A stretch of 64,000 nt of DNA from Flavobacteriaceae bacterium. Its GTDB lineage: Bacteria; Bacteroidota; Bacteroidia; Flavobacteriales; Flavobacteriaceae. The stretch covers positions 62,001 to 126,000 of the forward strand of contig JASBUG010000008.1 in the NCBI GenBank assembly GCA_030148025.1, read 5' to 3'. Positions 1-8,138 of this stretch are shown piece after piece (positions within the stretch are counted from its first letter, which is position 1; every line of letters starts with the position of its first letter). The notes under the pieces are model-generated. The model saw nothing but the letters and a program-made list of their open reading frames with translations. It did no database searches and was not told the DNA's origin. The translations under genes and the position numbers were made by a program.

Positions 1-702
1 GATACGCGCTATTTGGTAAATGATGCCGCTGTAATTTGTAACAAACCATTTGTTTATGGTGCCATTTATAAATTTGAAGGTCAGGTTTCTGTGTTTAACT
101 ATAAAGACGGTCCTACCTATAGATGTTTATTCCCTAACCCGCCTTCAGAAGGATCGGTTCCAAACTGCTCCGAGATTGGTGTTTTAGGTGTGCTTCCGGG
201 AATTATTGGTGCTATGCAAGCCAATGAAGTTTTAAAAATGATTCTAGGGTTCAAATCTGTTCTATCAGGAAAACTCTATTGCTATGATGCGAAAACCACC
301 AACAGTTATACGCTAAAGGTGAATAAGATTCCTTCAGAAATTGAAAAAGTACACAATAACAAAGATGCCTTTGAAGATCAAAAATTCAACATTGCTTGCA
401 ATCATAGTGAAGATGAAATACATGCAGAGAAGCTATTGACCATGGACAACATCATGTTTATAGATGTACGTGAAACACATGAGCAACCTCAATTAACTCT
501 AGAAAACTGCATCCAAATTCCTTTAGGAATGTTAGAAAATCGTATTGATGACATTGATAAAAGCAACACAAACATTGTTGTTTGTCAATCTGGAATAAGA
601 AGCTTAAAGGCTGTAACTATTTTAAAAGAACATAATATTCATAACTGCTATAGCCTTAAAAATGGCATATCGTCAATTATGGAACAATTAAAAATAATTT
701 AA
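1..702 (+). CDS. moeB: MoeB/ThiF-type adenylyltransferase with C-terminal rhodanese domain (5' truncated)
   Basis: The reading frame is open from base 1 (DTRYLVNDA), so the N-terminal half with the ATP-binding Rossmann part lies outside the window. What remains is the end of an E1-like adenylyltransferase: VYGAIYKFEGQ, YRCLFPNPP, and the loop PNCSEIGVLG, whose Cys is the usual conserved one. From about codon 150 a rhodanese domain follows (FIDVRE, then the active-site loop CQSGIRS). Proteins of this layout adenylate the C-terminal Gly-Gly of MoaD and may supply sulfur to it. moaE, moaCB and moaA follow on the same strand, which supports a molybdopterin role over a thiamine role. The zinc cysteines of E. 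coli MoeB are not intact: PTYRC replaces CxxC and no CPxC follows. 233 codons are visible. Confidence 0.85.
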   Translation, partial: DTRYLVNDAAVICNKPFVYGAIYKFEGQVSVFNYKDGPTYRCLFPNPPSEGSVPNCSEIGVLGVLPGIIGAMQANEVLKMILGFKSVLSGKLYCYDAKTTNSYTLKVNKIPSEIEKVHNNKDAFEDQKFNIACNHSEDEIHAEKLLTMDNIMFIDVRETHEQPQLTLENCIQIPLGMLENRIDDIDKSNTNIVVCQSGIRSLKAVTILKEHNIHNCYSLKNGISSIMEQLKII

Positions 703-733
703 ACAGGTTCTCGTTCAAGTCGGGAAAATAGAT

Positions 734-1177
734 ATGAAAGAAAGAAAACCAAAAAACGTATTTAAAGAAGGAGCAATATCTTCAGAGTTTATAGGCAATT
801 CTATTGCCAAACATCAGTCTAAAACCAGTATTGGAGCACACAATATTTTTTTAGGACAAGTACGTGCCGATGTAATTGAAGATAAAACAGTAGCTGCCAT
901 AGAATATACAGCCTATGAAGATATGGCAAACGAAAAGTTTCATGAGATTCGAGAAGCAACCTTTGAAAAATTCAACCTTACTTGTATGCATATTTACCAT
1001 AGTTTAGGTACAGTAAAAGCAGGAGAAATATGCTTGTTTGTATTTGTATCTTCTCCTAGACGCAAAGAAGTATTCAAAGCGCTAGAATATGTTGTTGAAG
1101 AAATAAAAGCCAAGGTTCCGGTTTTTGGAAAAGAGGTTTTTGAAGACAGTAGCCACCAATGGAAAGTTAATTCTTAA
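734..1177 (+). CDS. moaE: Molybdopterin synthase catalytic subunit MoaE
   Basis: 147 residues, normal length for MoaE, the large subunit of molybdopterin synthase that takes sulfur from MoaD-thiocarboxylate to convert precursor Z to molybdopterin. Visible family features: the FLGQVRAD segment near residue 40, IEYTAYEDMA, HSLGTVKAGE near 95, VFVSSPRR, and the lysine-containing segment EEIKAKVPVFGKE near the C-terminus that forms the active-site region. It starts 31 bases after the moeB-like gene and is in the same orientation as moaCB and moaA. No moaD is visible in the window and it may lie upstream. ATG at 734 fits the family start. Confidence 0.93.
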   Translation: MKERKPKNVFKEGAISSEFIGNSIAKHQSKTSIGAHNIFLGQVRADVIEDKTVAAIEYTAYEDMANEKFHEIREATFEKFNLTCMHIYHSLGTVKAGEICLFVFVSSPRRKEVFKALEYVVEEIKAKVPVFGKEVFEDSSHQWKVNS

Positions 1178-1207
1178 TTTATTATTGATAATTGTAAATT
1201 GATTATT

Positions 1208-1558
1208 ATGAAAGAAGCTTTAAAACAAAGAACAAAATTATTTGCTCATAACTGTGTTAAAATCACTCAGCACTTTCCTAATAGTTATATTGGTAATCAT
1301 ATTAAAAAACAATTAATTCGATGTTCCACATCTGTTGCTGCAAATTATCGAGCTACTTGTATTGCCCAATCAAAACCTAGTTTTATAGCTAAAATTAGTA
1401 TTGTAATAGAAGAAGTAGATGAATCAAATTTTTGGCTAGAATTTGCTTTAAACGAACACATAATAAACGGAAGTGATATAGACTTTCTGTTAAAAGAATC
1501 TGCTGAGCTAACTGCAATATTTATTGCTTCAAGAAAAACGGCTAGCATTAATAAATAA
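1208..1558 (+). CDS. Four-helix-bundle protein (23S rRNA intervening-sequence protein-like)
   Basis: 116 residues from ATG 1208; an in-frame TTG at 1199 is less likely. The pattern of long amphipathic helices, with QLIRCSTSVAANYRA near residue 40, ISIVIEEVDESNFWLEFA in the middle and a C-terminal ELTAIFIASRKT helix, is typical of the small four-helix-bundle family first found encoded in 23S rRNA intervening sequences. Bacteroidota often carry many dispersed copies. The function is unknown. It sits between moaE and moaCB, 25 bases before the latter, so it is probably cotranscribed with the molybdopterin genes, but nothing in its sequence suggests a Moco function. I see no rRNA next to it. A recent insertion into the operon is a reasonable inference. 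Confidence 0.8.
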   Translation: MKEALKQRTKLFAHNCVKITQHFPNSYIGNHIKKQLIRCSTSVAANYRATCIAQSKPSFIAKISIVIEEVDESNFWLEFALNEHIINGSDIDFLLKESAELTAIFIASRKTASINK

Positions 1559-1583
1559 ACAATAAAAACTATTCAATTCGAAA

Positions 1584-2495
1584 ATGGTAGATATCACACA
1601 TAAAAACAATACCCTAAGAATAGCAACTGCTCAGGCTATTGTAAAAGTTAGCAAACAGGAAACTATTGATGCTATAAATAATGATACCGTTCCAAAAGGA
1701 AATGTTTTAGCTATGAGTAAAGCTGCTGGTTTATTAGGCGTTAAAAAAACACCTGACCTATTACCAGATTGCCATCCGTTGCCAATAGAGTATACTGGAA
1801 TTGATTATGAAATTAATGGGCTAGACATTATAGTTACCTGTACCATAAAAACTATTTACAAAACAGGTGTAGAGGTTGAAGCCATGCATGGCGCTAGTGT
1901 GGTAGCACTTAATATGTACGATATGCTAAAACCGATTGATAAAGGTGTGGAAATTCATCATATAAAACTACTGAAGAAAAAAGGTGGAAAATCGAGTTTT
2001 AAAAATCGCTTAAGAGAACAATTAACAGCCGCAGTTATTGTATGTTCTGACACAATTTCTAAAGGTGAAAAAGAAGACAGAGCAGGAAAAGCTATTATTG
2101 CTAAATTAAAAGAAAGTAACGTTTGTATTTCTGATTACATCGTTATTCCGGATGAGAAAGAAGTGATTCAGGAAAAAACAAAACACTATGCATCACAACA
2201 TATAGATATGGTAATTTTTACTGGCGGTACAGGATTGTCTAAACGTGATGTGACACCTGAAGCTTTAGAACCGCTTATAGAGCGTACTATTCCAGGAATT
2301 GAAGAAGCTATTAGAAGTTATGGACAAAACCGTACACCATATGCTATGCTTTCGCGTAGTGTGGCAGGAACAATTGGCGGTACTTTAGTATTGGCATTAC
2401 CAGGATCAACCAATGGTGCCAAAGAATCTATGGATGCCATTTTCCCATCGGTAATACATGTATTTGGAATTTTAAGAGGCGCAAGACACGACTAA
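1584..2495 (+). CDS. moaCB: Bifunctional MoaC-MoaB/MogA fusion for molybdenum cofactor synthesis
   Basis: 303 residues made of two full domains. Residues about 1-140 are MoaC (cyclic pyranopterin monophosphate synthase accessory step): GNVLAMSKAAGLLG, DCHPLPIE with the conserved His, VEAMHGASVVALNMYD, and YDMLKP with the catalytic Asp and Lys. Residues about 148-303 are the MoaB/MogA molybdopterin adenylyltransferase fold: VIVCSDTISKGEKEDRAG, FTGGTGLSKRDVTPEAL, and the GSTNGAKESM loop near the C-terminus. The fusion links an early and a late step of Moco synthesis. Its stop overlaps the moaA start by one base (TAATG at 2493-2497), suggesting translational coupling. Confidence 0.93.
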   Translation: MVDITHKNNTLRIATAQAIVKVSKQETIDAINNDTVPKGNVLAMSKAAGLLGVKKTPDLLPDCHPLPIEYTGIDYEINGLDIIVTCTIKTIYKTGVEVEAMHGASVVALNMYDMLKPIDKGVEIHHIKLLKKKGGKSSFKNRLREQLTAAVIVCSDTISKGEKEDRAGKAIIAKLKESNVCISDYIVIPDEKEVIQEKTKHYASQHIDMVIFTGGTGLSKRDVTPEALEPLIERTIPGIEEAIRSYGQNRTPYAMLSRSVAGTIGGTLVLALPGSTNGAKESMDAIFPSVIHVFGILRGARHD

Positions 2496-3502
2496 TGACA
2501 AAACAACCCAACATATTAACCGATTCATTTGGAAGACAGCATACTTACCTGCGTATTTCGTTAACAGAACTATGTAATTTGCGTTGTACATATTGCATGC
2601 CTGCTGAAGGTATTCAGTTATCTCCAAAATCGCACATCATGAGCTTTGATGAAGTATATCAAATAGCCAAAACTTTTGTAGATCATGGTGTCACAAAAAT
2701 ACGGTTAACAGGTGGTGAGCCCTTAGTACGAAAAGATATTGGTGTAGTATTAAAAAAACTAGCCTCTCTAAGCGTTGAGTTATCCATGACCACTAACGCT
2801 GTAATTGTGGATCGTTATATAGATGTTTTAAAAGAATGCAACATTAAAAATATTAATGTAAGTCTGGATTCATTAGTGCCAAAGAAATTTGAAAAAATAA
2901 CGAGACGCAACAATTACCAACAAGTTTTAGATAACATTCATCTACTAATTCAAGAAGGCTTTAATGTAAAGCTTAATGCTGTACTTATTAAAGGGTTTAA
3001 TGATAATGAGATTATTGATTTTATCAACCTTGGAAAAGAGCTCCCGATAAATATTAGGTTTATTGAATTTATGCCGTTTGATGGTAACAAATGGGATAAG
3101 CAAAAAATGGTTTCTTATGCCGAAATCATGGAACTGGTTAATGCTACGTTTTCAGAATCTCAAGTACAACGTCTACAAGACGCTCCTAATGACACCTCTA
3201 AAAACTATAAAATTGAAGGTTACAAAGGTTCCTTTGCAATTATAAGTTCTGTTACTAATCCGTTTTGTGATTCTTGTAATCGTATTCGCTTAACAGCAAA
3301 CGGTCGCATTAAAAACTGTTTGTTCTCTGCCTCAGAATCGGATCTTTTAACGCCTCTACGCAAAGGCAAAGACATAAAGCCTATTATTAAAAAAGCGGTT
3401 CAGGCAAAGTTTAAAACACGTGGCGGTATGGACACTTCCGAAAAATTTGAAAAACCAGAATTACATGGTAAAAACCGTAGTATGATTGCTATTGGTGGTT
3501 AG
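2495..3502 (+). CDS. moaA: GTP 3',8-cyclase MoaA (radical SAM)
   Basis: 335 residues, normal length. MoaA carries out the first step of Moco synthesis, a radical rearrangement of GTP. The N-terminal radical-SAM cluster motif is CNLRCTYC (Cys27, Cys31, Cys34), followed by TGGEPLVR (SAM binding). The C-terminal second 4Fe-4S cluster is seen in NPFCDSCNRIRLTANG and the later Cys of KNCLFS. The protein ends in Gly-Gly (IAIGG), as MoaA proteins do. It is coupled to the upstream moaCB by a TAATG overlap. Its 3' end overlaps by 14 bases the 3' end of the convergent mocA-like gene. Confidence 0.96.
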   Translation: MTKQPNILTDSFGRQHTYLRISLTELCNLRCTYCMPAEGIQLSPKSHIMSFDEVYQIAKTFVDHGVTKIRLTGGEPLVRKDIGVVLKKLASLSVELSMTTNAVIVDRYIDVLKECNIKNINVSLDSLVPKKFEKITRRNNYQQVLDNIHLLIQEGFNVKLNAVLIKGFNDNEIIDFINLGKELPINIRFIEFMPFDGNKWDKQKMVSYAEIMELVNATFSESQVQRLQDAPNDTSKNYKIEGYKGSFAIISSVTNPFCDSCNRIRLTANGRIKNCLFSASESDLLTPLRKGKDIKPIIKKAVQAKFKTRGGMDTSEKFEKPELHGKNRSMIAIGG

Positions 3503-4097
3503 TTTTTTTATTTAATAACTTATAATCTTCTTTAGTATCAATATCAGAAACTAAATGACTACCCTCAACAAGTTTTATGTGCTGTTGATGTTTTTGCAAA
3601 ATAGCTTTAGCACCCTTATCTCCATCTAGCTTCGAGAGTGCTTCAAAGTAATATTTAGAAAAAAGAGCAGGAACACCAAGTTTATGGGTTCCATAGTTAG
3701 TAGCAATGATTTCTTGAGCTTTGCCCTCACGAGCACTTATTATTTCTTTTAAATAGCTTGATGTTATTAATGGCTGATCTGCCAACATAATTAAAACACC
3801 ATCATAATGAGAATGTTTAATATGATCCATACCAAAAGCTATAGAATTACCCAAACCTTGTTCCCAATTTGGGTTTTGAATTACCTCAGCTTCATAGGGT
3901 GAAATAACCTTAGAGATTCTTTCAGCATTTGCTCCTAAAACAACAAATACATCTGCTTTTGAAGTTTCAATCGCTGTTTGAATAGCATTTTCAATTAAGG
4001 TTTTATTATTCCAAGGTAAAAGCTGTTTTGGTTCTCCTAATCTAGAAGATCCTCCTGCAGCCATAATTAAAATTGCTATGTCTTTTGTTTTACTCAA
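3489..4097 (-). CDS. mocA: MocA-like molybdenum cofactor cytidylyltransferase (NTP transferase)
   Basis: 202 residues of the MobA-like NTP transferase fold: the nucleotide loop MAAGGSSRLGEPKQL at about residues 12-26, VVLGANAE, MLADQPLI (the metal-binding Asp of the DQP motif) and GDKGAKAIL. The xanthine-dehydrogenase-associated members (MocA) attach CMP to molybdopterin. The neighbouring XdhC factor and molybdenum hydroxylase genes on the same strand support that role over guanylylation. The start is TTG at 4097, since the only nearby ATG would remove the first strand of the fold. It is separated from xdhC by a 188-base gap filled by a dispersed repeat. It is convergent with moaA and overlaps it by 14 bases. 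Confidence 0.85.
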   Translation of the reverse strand: MSKTKDIAILIMAAGGSSRLGEPKQLLPWNNKTLIENAIQTAIETSKADVFVVLGANAERISKVISPYEAEVIQNPNWEQGLGNSIAFGMDHIKHSHYDGVLIMLADQPLITSSYLKEIISAREGKAQEIIATNYGTHKLGVPALFSKYYFEALSKLDGDKGAKAILQKHQQHIKLVEGSHLVSDIDTKEDYKLLNKKTNHQ

Positions 4098-4165
4098 AAA
4101 AAATGGATCGTTTAACCTGTCTGATGTTTCATCTAATTTCCGTAAATCGGACGACTCAAAATAAT

Positions 4166-4254
4166 GTCATTCCGAGCGAACGTGAGGAATCTTATAATAT
4201 TTCGCATACAGCTCTAGATTTCTCGTCACTCGTACCTCGCTCTGTCGAAATGAC
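4166..4254. repeat. Dispersed inverted-repeat element, copy A (mocA-xdhC gap)
   Basis: The element begins GTCATTCCGAGCG and ends CGAAATGAC, so its two ends are imperfect inverted repeats. Inside are GAGGAATCT and a facing TAGATTTCTC. The same layout recurs at 40237, 47973 and 51498. It fills most of the space between the mocA-like start and the xdhC stop. No open frame of coding character is present. Confidence 0.8.
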
Positions 4255-4285
4255 AATTAATTCTTCTTTTTCGCTCAATGAAACA

Positions 4286-5296
4286 TTAACTATGAATTCC
4301 TCCTGCTTTTACTTTTAACGACATTGGAATTTGTTCTCTAACCACCGTTAAAATTTCTGATAGGATAGAAATTGCTATTTCTTGTGGTGTTTCGGCTCCT
4401 ATGTTTAATCCTGCTGGTCCATGAATACGCTCTAGAAACGATTCTTCTACTTCCGGACAGTATTCCAAAAACTGAGATAATAATTTCTCTCGTCTATGAG
4501 ACGGCCCCAACATACCAATGTAAACTGGCTTTGAATCTTTTAATTCCAATAGATATTTTAAGTCGTTAGCGAAATTATGAGACATTAATACTATGGCAGT
4601 TTCATTGTCAATAGAATTAAGTTCCAAATCATCTGGAGATACCGAATAAAACGCAGTTGCCCCTGGGAAATTTTCAATTGTTTTTGATTCTAAAGGGCCT
4701 GAAACAACCGTTACTTCCCATCCATTAAAACTAGCTAACTGGCATAGTTTTACAGCATCATGTTCAGCACCAAAAATCATGAGTTTAAAACATGGCGGCA
4801 ATTCTTCAGTAAAAATACTTAGAGCTTCATTAACCTCTGAACAACTGGATAGTTTAAAAGATCCTTCATTTAATTCAATAGTACTTCCTAAGCCCTCGAA
4901 AACACCTTCTTCTTTTTTATAATTAGAATGTATCTTAAATGTATTTCGATTGTTTAAACAGTTTTCAAAAGCATCAAAAAAACCTGATTCAGGCTGAAAC
5001 TCTTCTAACAGAATATACAAAATACCTTCGCAGCCCAAACGGTAGCGTCCGTCGTACGTCATCATTTTAGATTTGCCATCTTGAAAAACTGTTTGCGACT
5101 GACGCACTATATCCTTTTCGACACAACCTCCACTTACAGCTCCAATCATAGAGCCATTTTCAACAATAAGCATTCGTACTCCAGGTTTCCTATAAGAAGA
5201 TCCATCTAAATCAACCACAGTAGCCAAAACAGTTTTTAACCCATCTTGTTTTGCTTTAAGATGGGCTTTAACTATATCTTTAAATTCGTGCGTCAT
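4286..5296 (-). CDS. xdhC: XdhC/CoxI family molybdenum-enzyme maturation factor
   Basis: 336 residues. XdhC proteins bind Moco, promote its sulfuration and hand it to xanthine-dehydrogenase-type enzymes. The N-terminal XdhC/CoxI domain shows the pattern VVDLDGSSYRKPGVRMLI and AVSGGCVEKDI (residues about 27-65). The C-terminal Rossmann-like domain begins LMIFGAEHDAVKLC at about 170 and carries VLMSHNFANDL, a tract ending in IGMLGPSHRR, and HGPAGLNIGAETPQEIA. It lies 9 bases downstream of the Mo-subunit stop, in the same operon, which fixes its likely client. ATG at 5296. Confidence 0.92.
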   Translation of the reverse strand: MTHEFKDIVKAHLKAKQDGLKTVLATVVDLDGSSYRKPGVRMLIVENGSMIGAVSGGCVEKDIVRQSQTVFQDGKSKMMTYDGRYRLGCEGILYILLEEFQPESGFFDAFENCLNNRNTFKIHSNYKKEEGVFEGLGSTIELNEGSFKLSSCSEVNEALSIFTEELPPCFKLMIFGAEHDAVKLCQLASFNGWEVTVVSGPLESKTIENFPGATAFYSVSPDDLELNSIDNETAIVLMSHNFANDLKYLLELKDSKPVYIGMLGPSHRREKLLSQFLEYCPEVEESFLERIHGPAGLNIGAETPQEIAISILSEILTVVREQIPMSLKVKAGGIHS

Positions 5297-5305
5297 ATGA
5301 TTGAC

Positions 5306-7459
5306 CTAGCCTTTTACTGGTTCAACATCCATATTATTCATATAAGGCATTTTGGTTATACGTTTACCAGTCGCTTTATAAATAGCATTGGCAATCGCAC
5401 CTCCAACTGGTGGTAATGTTGGCTCACCTAAACCTGTTGGTGCAATATCACTATCAATAAAATGCACATCAACCTGAGGTGTTTGCGCCATACGTATTAA
5501 TTGATAAGAATTGTAATTGTTTGATTGTGGTACACCATTTTTAAAGGTCAATTCACCATACATTGAATGCCCAATACCGTCAATAACACCACCAACTACC
5601 TGGTTTGTGGCCCCTAAAGGGTTTACTACAATACCACAGTCTACGGCAACGGTTACTTTTTTAACTACTGGAAGTCCGTTATCCATTTGTATATCTGCAA
5701 CTTCAGCTACATGCGTATTATGACAATAATACACCGCAAAGCCTTGATACGTGCCTTCTGGAGAATTACCATAATTAGATTCTTTTACCACACGTTGAAT
5801 TACACCTTGTAAACGTTCTGGACTGTATTGAATACGTTCATCAGTAGTTCCTTTTACATTATCTAGAAGATCCATATGTAGTTGAATACGGTCTACTCCC
5901 ATTGCTTCGGCAATCTCATCAAAGAAACTTTGCTCACAACTCGCCAATACGTTCGTATAGGGTGCTCTCCAAGCTCCAGTGGTTATATTACTTTTATAAT
6001 TTGCCGTGTCAACTTGATAATTTTCTATGGCTCCAGCTGGGAAAAAGTTAGGTATCAATCCATACATATTGTTATTTATAGCTGCTTCCTTTAAATGATA
6101 ACCCGTAAGTTTCCCATCTTTAATAGACGCAGCAATTCTGTATTTAATAGCTGGTCTATAGATACCGTCTGTCATATCGTCTTCTCTTGAAAACACAACT
6201 TGAACAGGTTTTTTGGCTAAGTGAGATATTTCAGCAGCTTCCAAAGTGAAATCCCCATAAAGGCGTCGTCCAAATCCACCACCCATTCTTGTCATTTCCA
6301 AGGTCACTTCGCTCTCATTTCTTCCTAACAATCTAGCAACACGACCAGCAGTACCTGCAGGTGTTTGTATAGGTCCGACAAGTTCTATTTTATCGGTGGT
6401 CACATTTGCAAAAAAGTTCATAGGTTCCATACAGTTATGCGGAACAAAAGGTGTTTCGTAAGTACGTTCTATTACCTGATCTGCTTCAGCAAATGCTTTT
6501 TTAACATCACCATCTTTTCTTCTGGTATCAAATTTATTACCATCTAGTAATGCCATTAAGGTTTCATCATGAAATTCTGTACTCTCAGCTTTTGAGTCTT
6601 GTACCCATGATGCGTTTAATGCTTTTTTACCTTTCATGGCTGCCCATGTAGAGTTGGCTAAAACTGCAATTTTATCTCCAAATTTAATGACATCATTCAC
6701 ACCATTAACAGCTCTTGCATCGGCATCATCAAAAGATTCTAGTTTTTGTCCAAAAGCTGGAGGACGAAGTACTGATGCATACTGCATGCCTTCTCTCTTA
6801 TAATCTAATCCGAACAGAGGTTTTCCGGTAATGATTTCATCAATATCTACATTACTAATATCTTGACCTATAATTGTAAAGTCTTTAGGGTCTTTTAGCT
6901 TCACGTCTTCTGGCACTGGTAAAAGTGCCGCTTCTTTAACCACTTCTCCATAGCCCAATTTATCGCCATTAGAATTACTAATAATTCCTTTACTTGTTGT
7001 ACATTCTGATGCTAGCACACCCCATTTTGTAGCGGCAGCATTGATAAGCATTTGTCTTGCTGTTGCTCCTGTTTGACGCAATGGCACCCAACCTTGACGT
7101 AACGATTGGCTTCCTCCAGCCACTTGTCTTGTGTAATTTTTAGTATCTAGTTTTCCTTGCACTACATGTACATCTTCCCAAGCGACATCCAACTCTTCAG
7201 CAATAAGCATTGGCATAGAAGTTTTTACACCCTGGCCAATTTCTGGATTCGGAGAAAAGATAGTCACCTTCCCATCATCTGATATCTTAATAAATGCATT
7301 AAAATCGTTATAGTCTAATAAACTTAAATCTACTGGAGGTTTTACATCTTCTTTACAAGCAGTAAATAAATTAAATCCTATTAACATTCCTCCACTGGCT
7401 AAAGTTGAAGTTTGCAAGAACGCTCGTCTACTAAAACTAATTTTATTTGAAGTTTTCAT
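5306..7459 (-). CDS. Tat-exported molybdopterin-binding subunit of a xanthine dehydrogenase/aldehyde oxidase-type hydroxylase
   Basis: 717 residues. The N-terminus has a twin-arginine signal (SRRAFLQ, Arg11-Arg12) followed by a hydrophobic stretch and Cys35 (LFTAC), so it is exported folded with cofactor and may be lipid-anchored, although Phe at -3 is poor for a lipobox. The large subunit domains follow: VFSPNPEIGQGVKT near 70, PFVPHNCMEPMN near 340, MTRMGGGFGRR near 395, GAWRAPYTNVLASCEQ near 495, and the catalytic-Glu region TGLGEPTLPPVGGAIANAI near the end. The layout matches the isoquinoline 1-oxidoreductase beta type; the substrate cannot be read from the sequence. The 2Fe-2S subunit is 18 bases upstream and xdhC follows. 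Confidence 0.92.
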   Translation of the reverse strand: MKTSNKISFSRRAFLQTSTLASGGMLIGFNLFTACKEDVKPPVDLSLLDYNDFNAFIKISDDGKVTIFSPNPEIGQGVKTSMPMLIAEELDVAWEDVHVVQGKLDTKNYTRQVAGGSQSLRQGWVPLRQTGATARQMLINAAATKWGVLASECTTSKGIISNSNGDKLGYGEVVKEAALLPVPEDVKLKDPKDFTIIGQDISNVDIDEIITGKPLFGLDYKREGMQYASVLRPPAFGQKLESFDDADARAVNGVNDVIKFGDKIAVLANSTWAAMKGKKALNASWVQDSKAESTEFHDETLMALLDGNKFDTRRKDGDVKKAFAEADQVIERTYETPFVPHNCMEPMNFFANVTTDKIELVGPIQTPAGTAGRVARLLGRNESEVTLEMTRMGGGFGRRLYGDFTLEAAEISHLAKKPVQVVFSREDDMTDGIYRPAIKYRIAASIKDGKLTGYHLKEAAINNNMYGLIPNFFPAGAIENYQVDTANYKSNITTGAWRAPYTNVLASCEQSFFDEIAEAMGVDRIQLHMDLLDNVKGTTDERIQYSPERLQGVIQRVVKESNYGNSPEGTYQGFAVYYCHNTHVAEVADIQMDNGLPVVKKVTVAVDCGIVVNPLGATNQVVGGVIDGIGHSMYGELTFKNGVPQSNNYNSYQLIRMAQTPQVDVHFIDSDIAPTGLGEPTLPPVGGAIANAIYKATGKRITKMPYMNNMDVEPVKG

Positions 7460-7477
7460 AATTTCTGTTCTTTAAGG

Positions 7478-7939
7478 TTAATTCATTTTTTTAGCAGCGA
7501 CTTCTACTGCTTTTTCAATACTGTTGTACGAAGCGCATCTACAAATATTTCCGTGCATAGCGCTTCTTATCTCTTCCCTATTAGGGTTAGAATTTCCTTT
7601 TAAGAACGCCGAAGCTGTCATGATCTGTCCAGATTGACAATAGCCACACTGCGGCACATCAATTTCTTTCCAGGCTTCTTGAACTGGATGATCTCCATTT
7701 TCTGAAAGTCCTTCTATAGTAGTAATTTCAACACCTTGCAATTGTGCTACAGGCAACAAACAACTTCTCGTTGCTACTCCATCAATATGTACTGTACAGG
7801 CCCCACATTGACCTATACCACAGCCATATTTAGTTCCTACTAGGTCTACGTGATCTCGTAAAACCCATAACAAAGGCGTATCAGTATCAGCTTCAACTGA
7901 GTGAGATACTCCATTAATTTTTAATTGAAACGTTGGCAT
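7478..7939 (-). CDS. 2Fe-2S subunit of the molybdenum hydroxylase
   Basis: I start at ATG 7939 (MPTFQLKI), giving 153 residues, the usual length; a longer frame from 7972 adds 11 residues with no family counterpart. The N-terminal plant-ferredoxin-type cluster is CGIGQCGAC (Cys40, 45, 48) plus Cys60. The C-terminal four-helix domain carries the second cluster in CGYCQSGQ and GNICRCASY. There is no signal peptide, so it probably rides through Tat with its RR-bearing partner encoded 18 bases downstream. It is the first gene of the minus-strand hydroxylase operon. No clear promoter box was found in the 199-base gap to the divergent gene. Confidence 0.93.
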   Translation of the reverse strand: MPTFQLKINGVSHSVEADTDTPLLWVLRDHVDLVGTKYGCGIGQCGACTVHIDGVATRSCLLPVAQLQGVEITTIEGLSENGDHPVQEAWKEIDVPQCGYCQSGQIMTASAFLKGNSNPNREEIRSAMHGNICRCASYNSIEKAVEVAAKKMN

Positions 7940-8138
7940 ATTTTTGATTTTAATTAGTGTTTTTTCTTGCATTGAAGACGAATGCCTTTAAAAATACTAA
8001 AAATAAGAACGCCTTATTATCTTTTAACAAAGAATTAGAACTCATATTTGAACTCATTTTAAATTATACTGTCTGGGTAGTTCAAATAAGTATTTTGTAG
8101 TATTTTAGAACCTTACTTTTTAACCTAACCAACCAATC

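Noticed and set aside
7940..8138. Divergent promoter or riboswitch (for example a molybdenum-cofactor riboswitch) between the hydroxylase and DUF5916 genes
   Set aside because: No structured conserved element and no full TAnnTTTG box could be recognised in the 199 bases.
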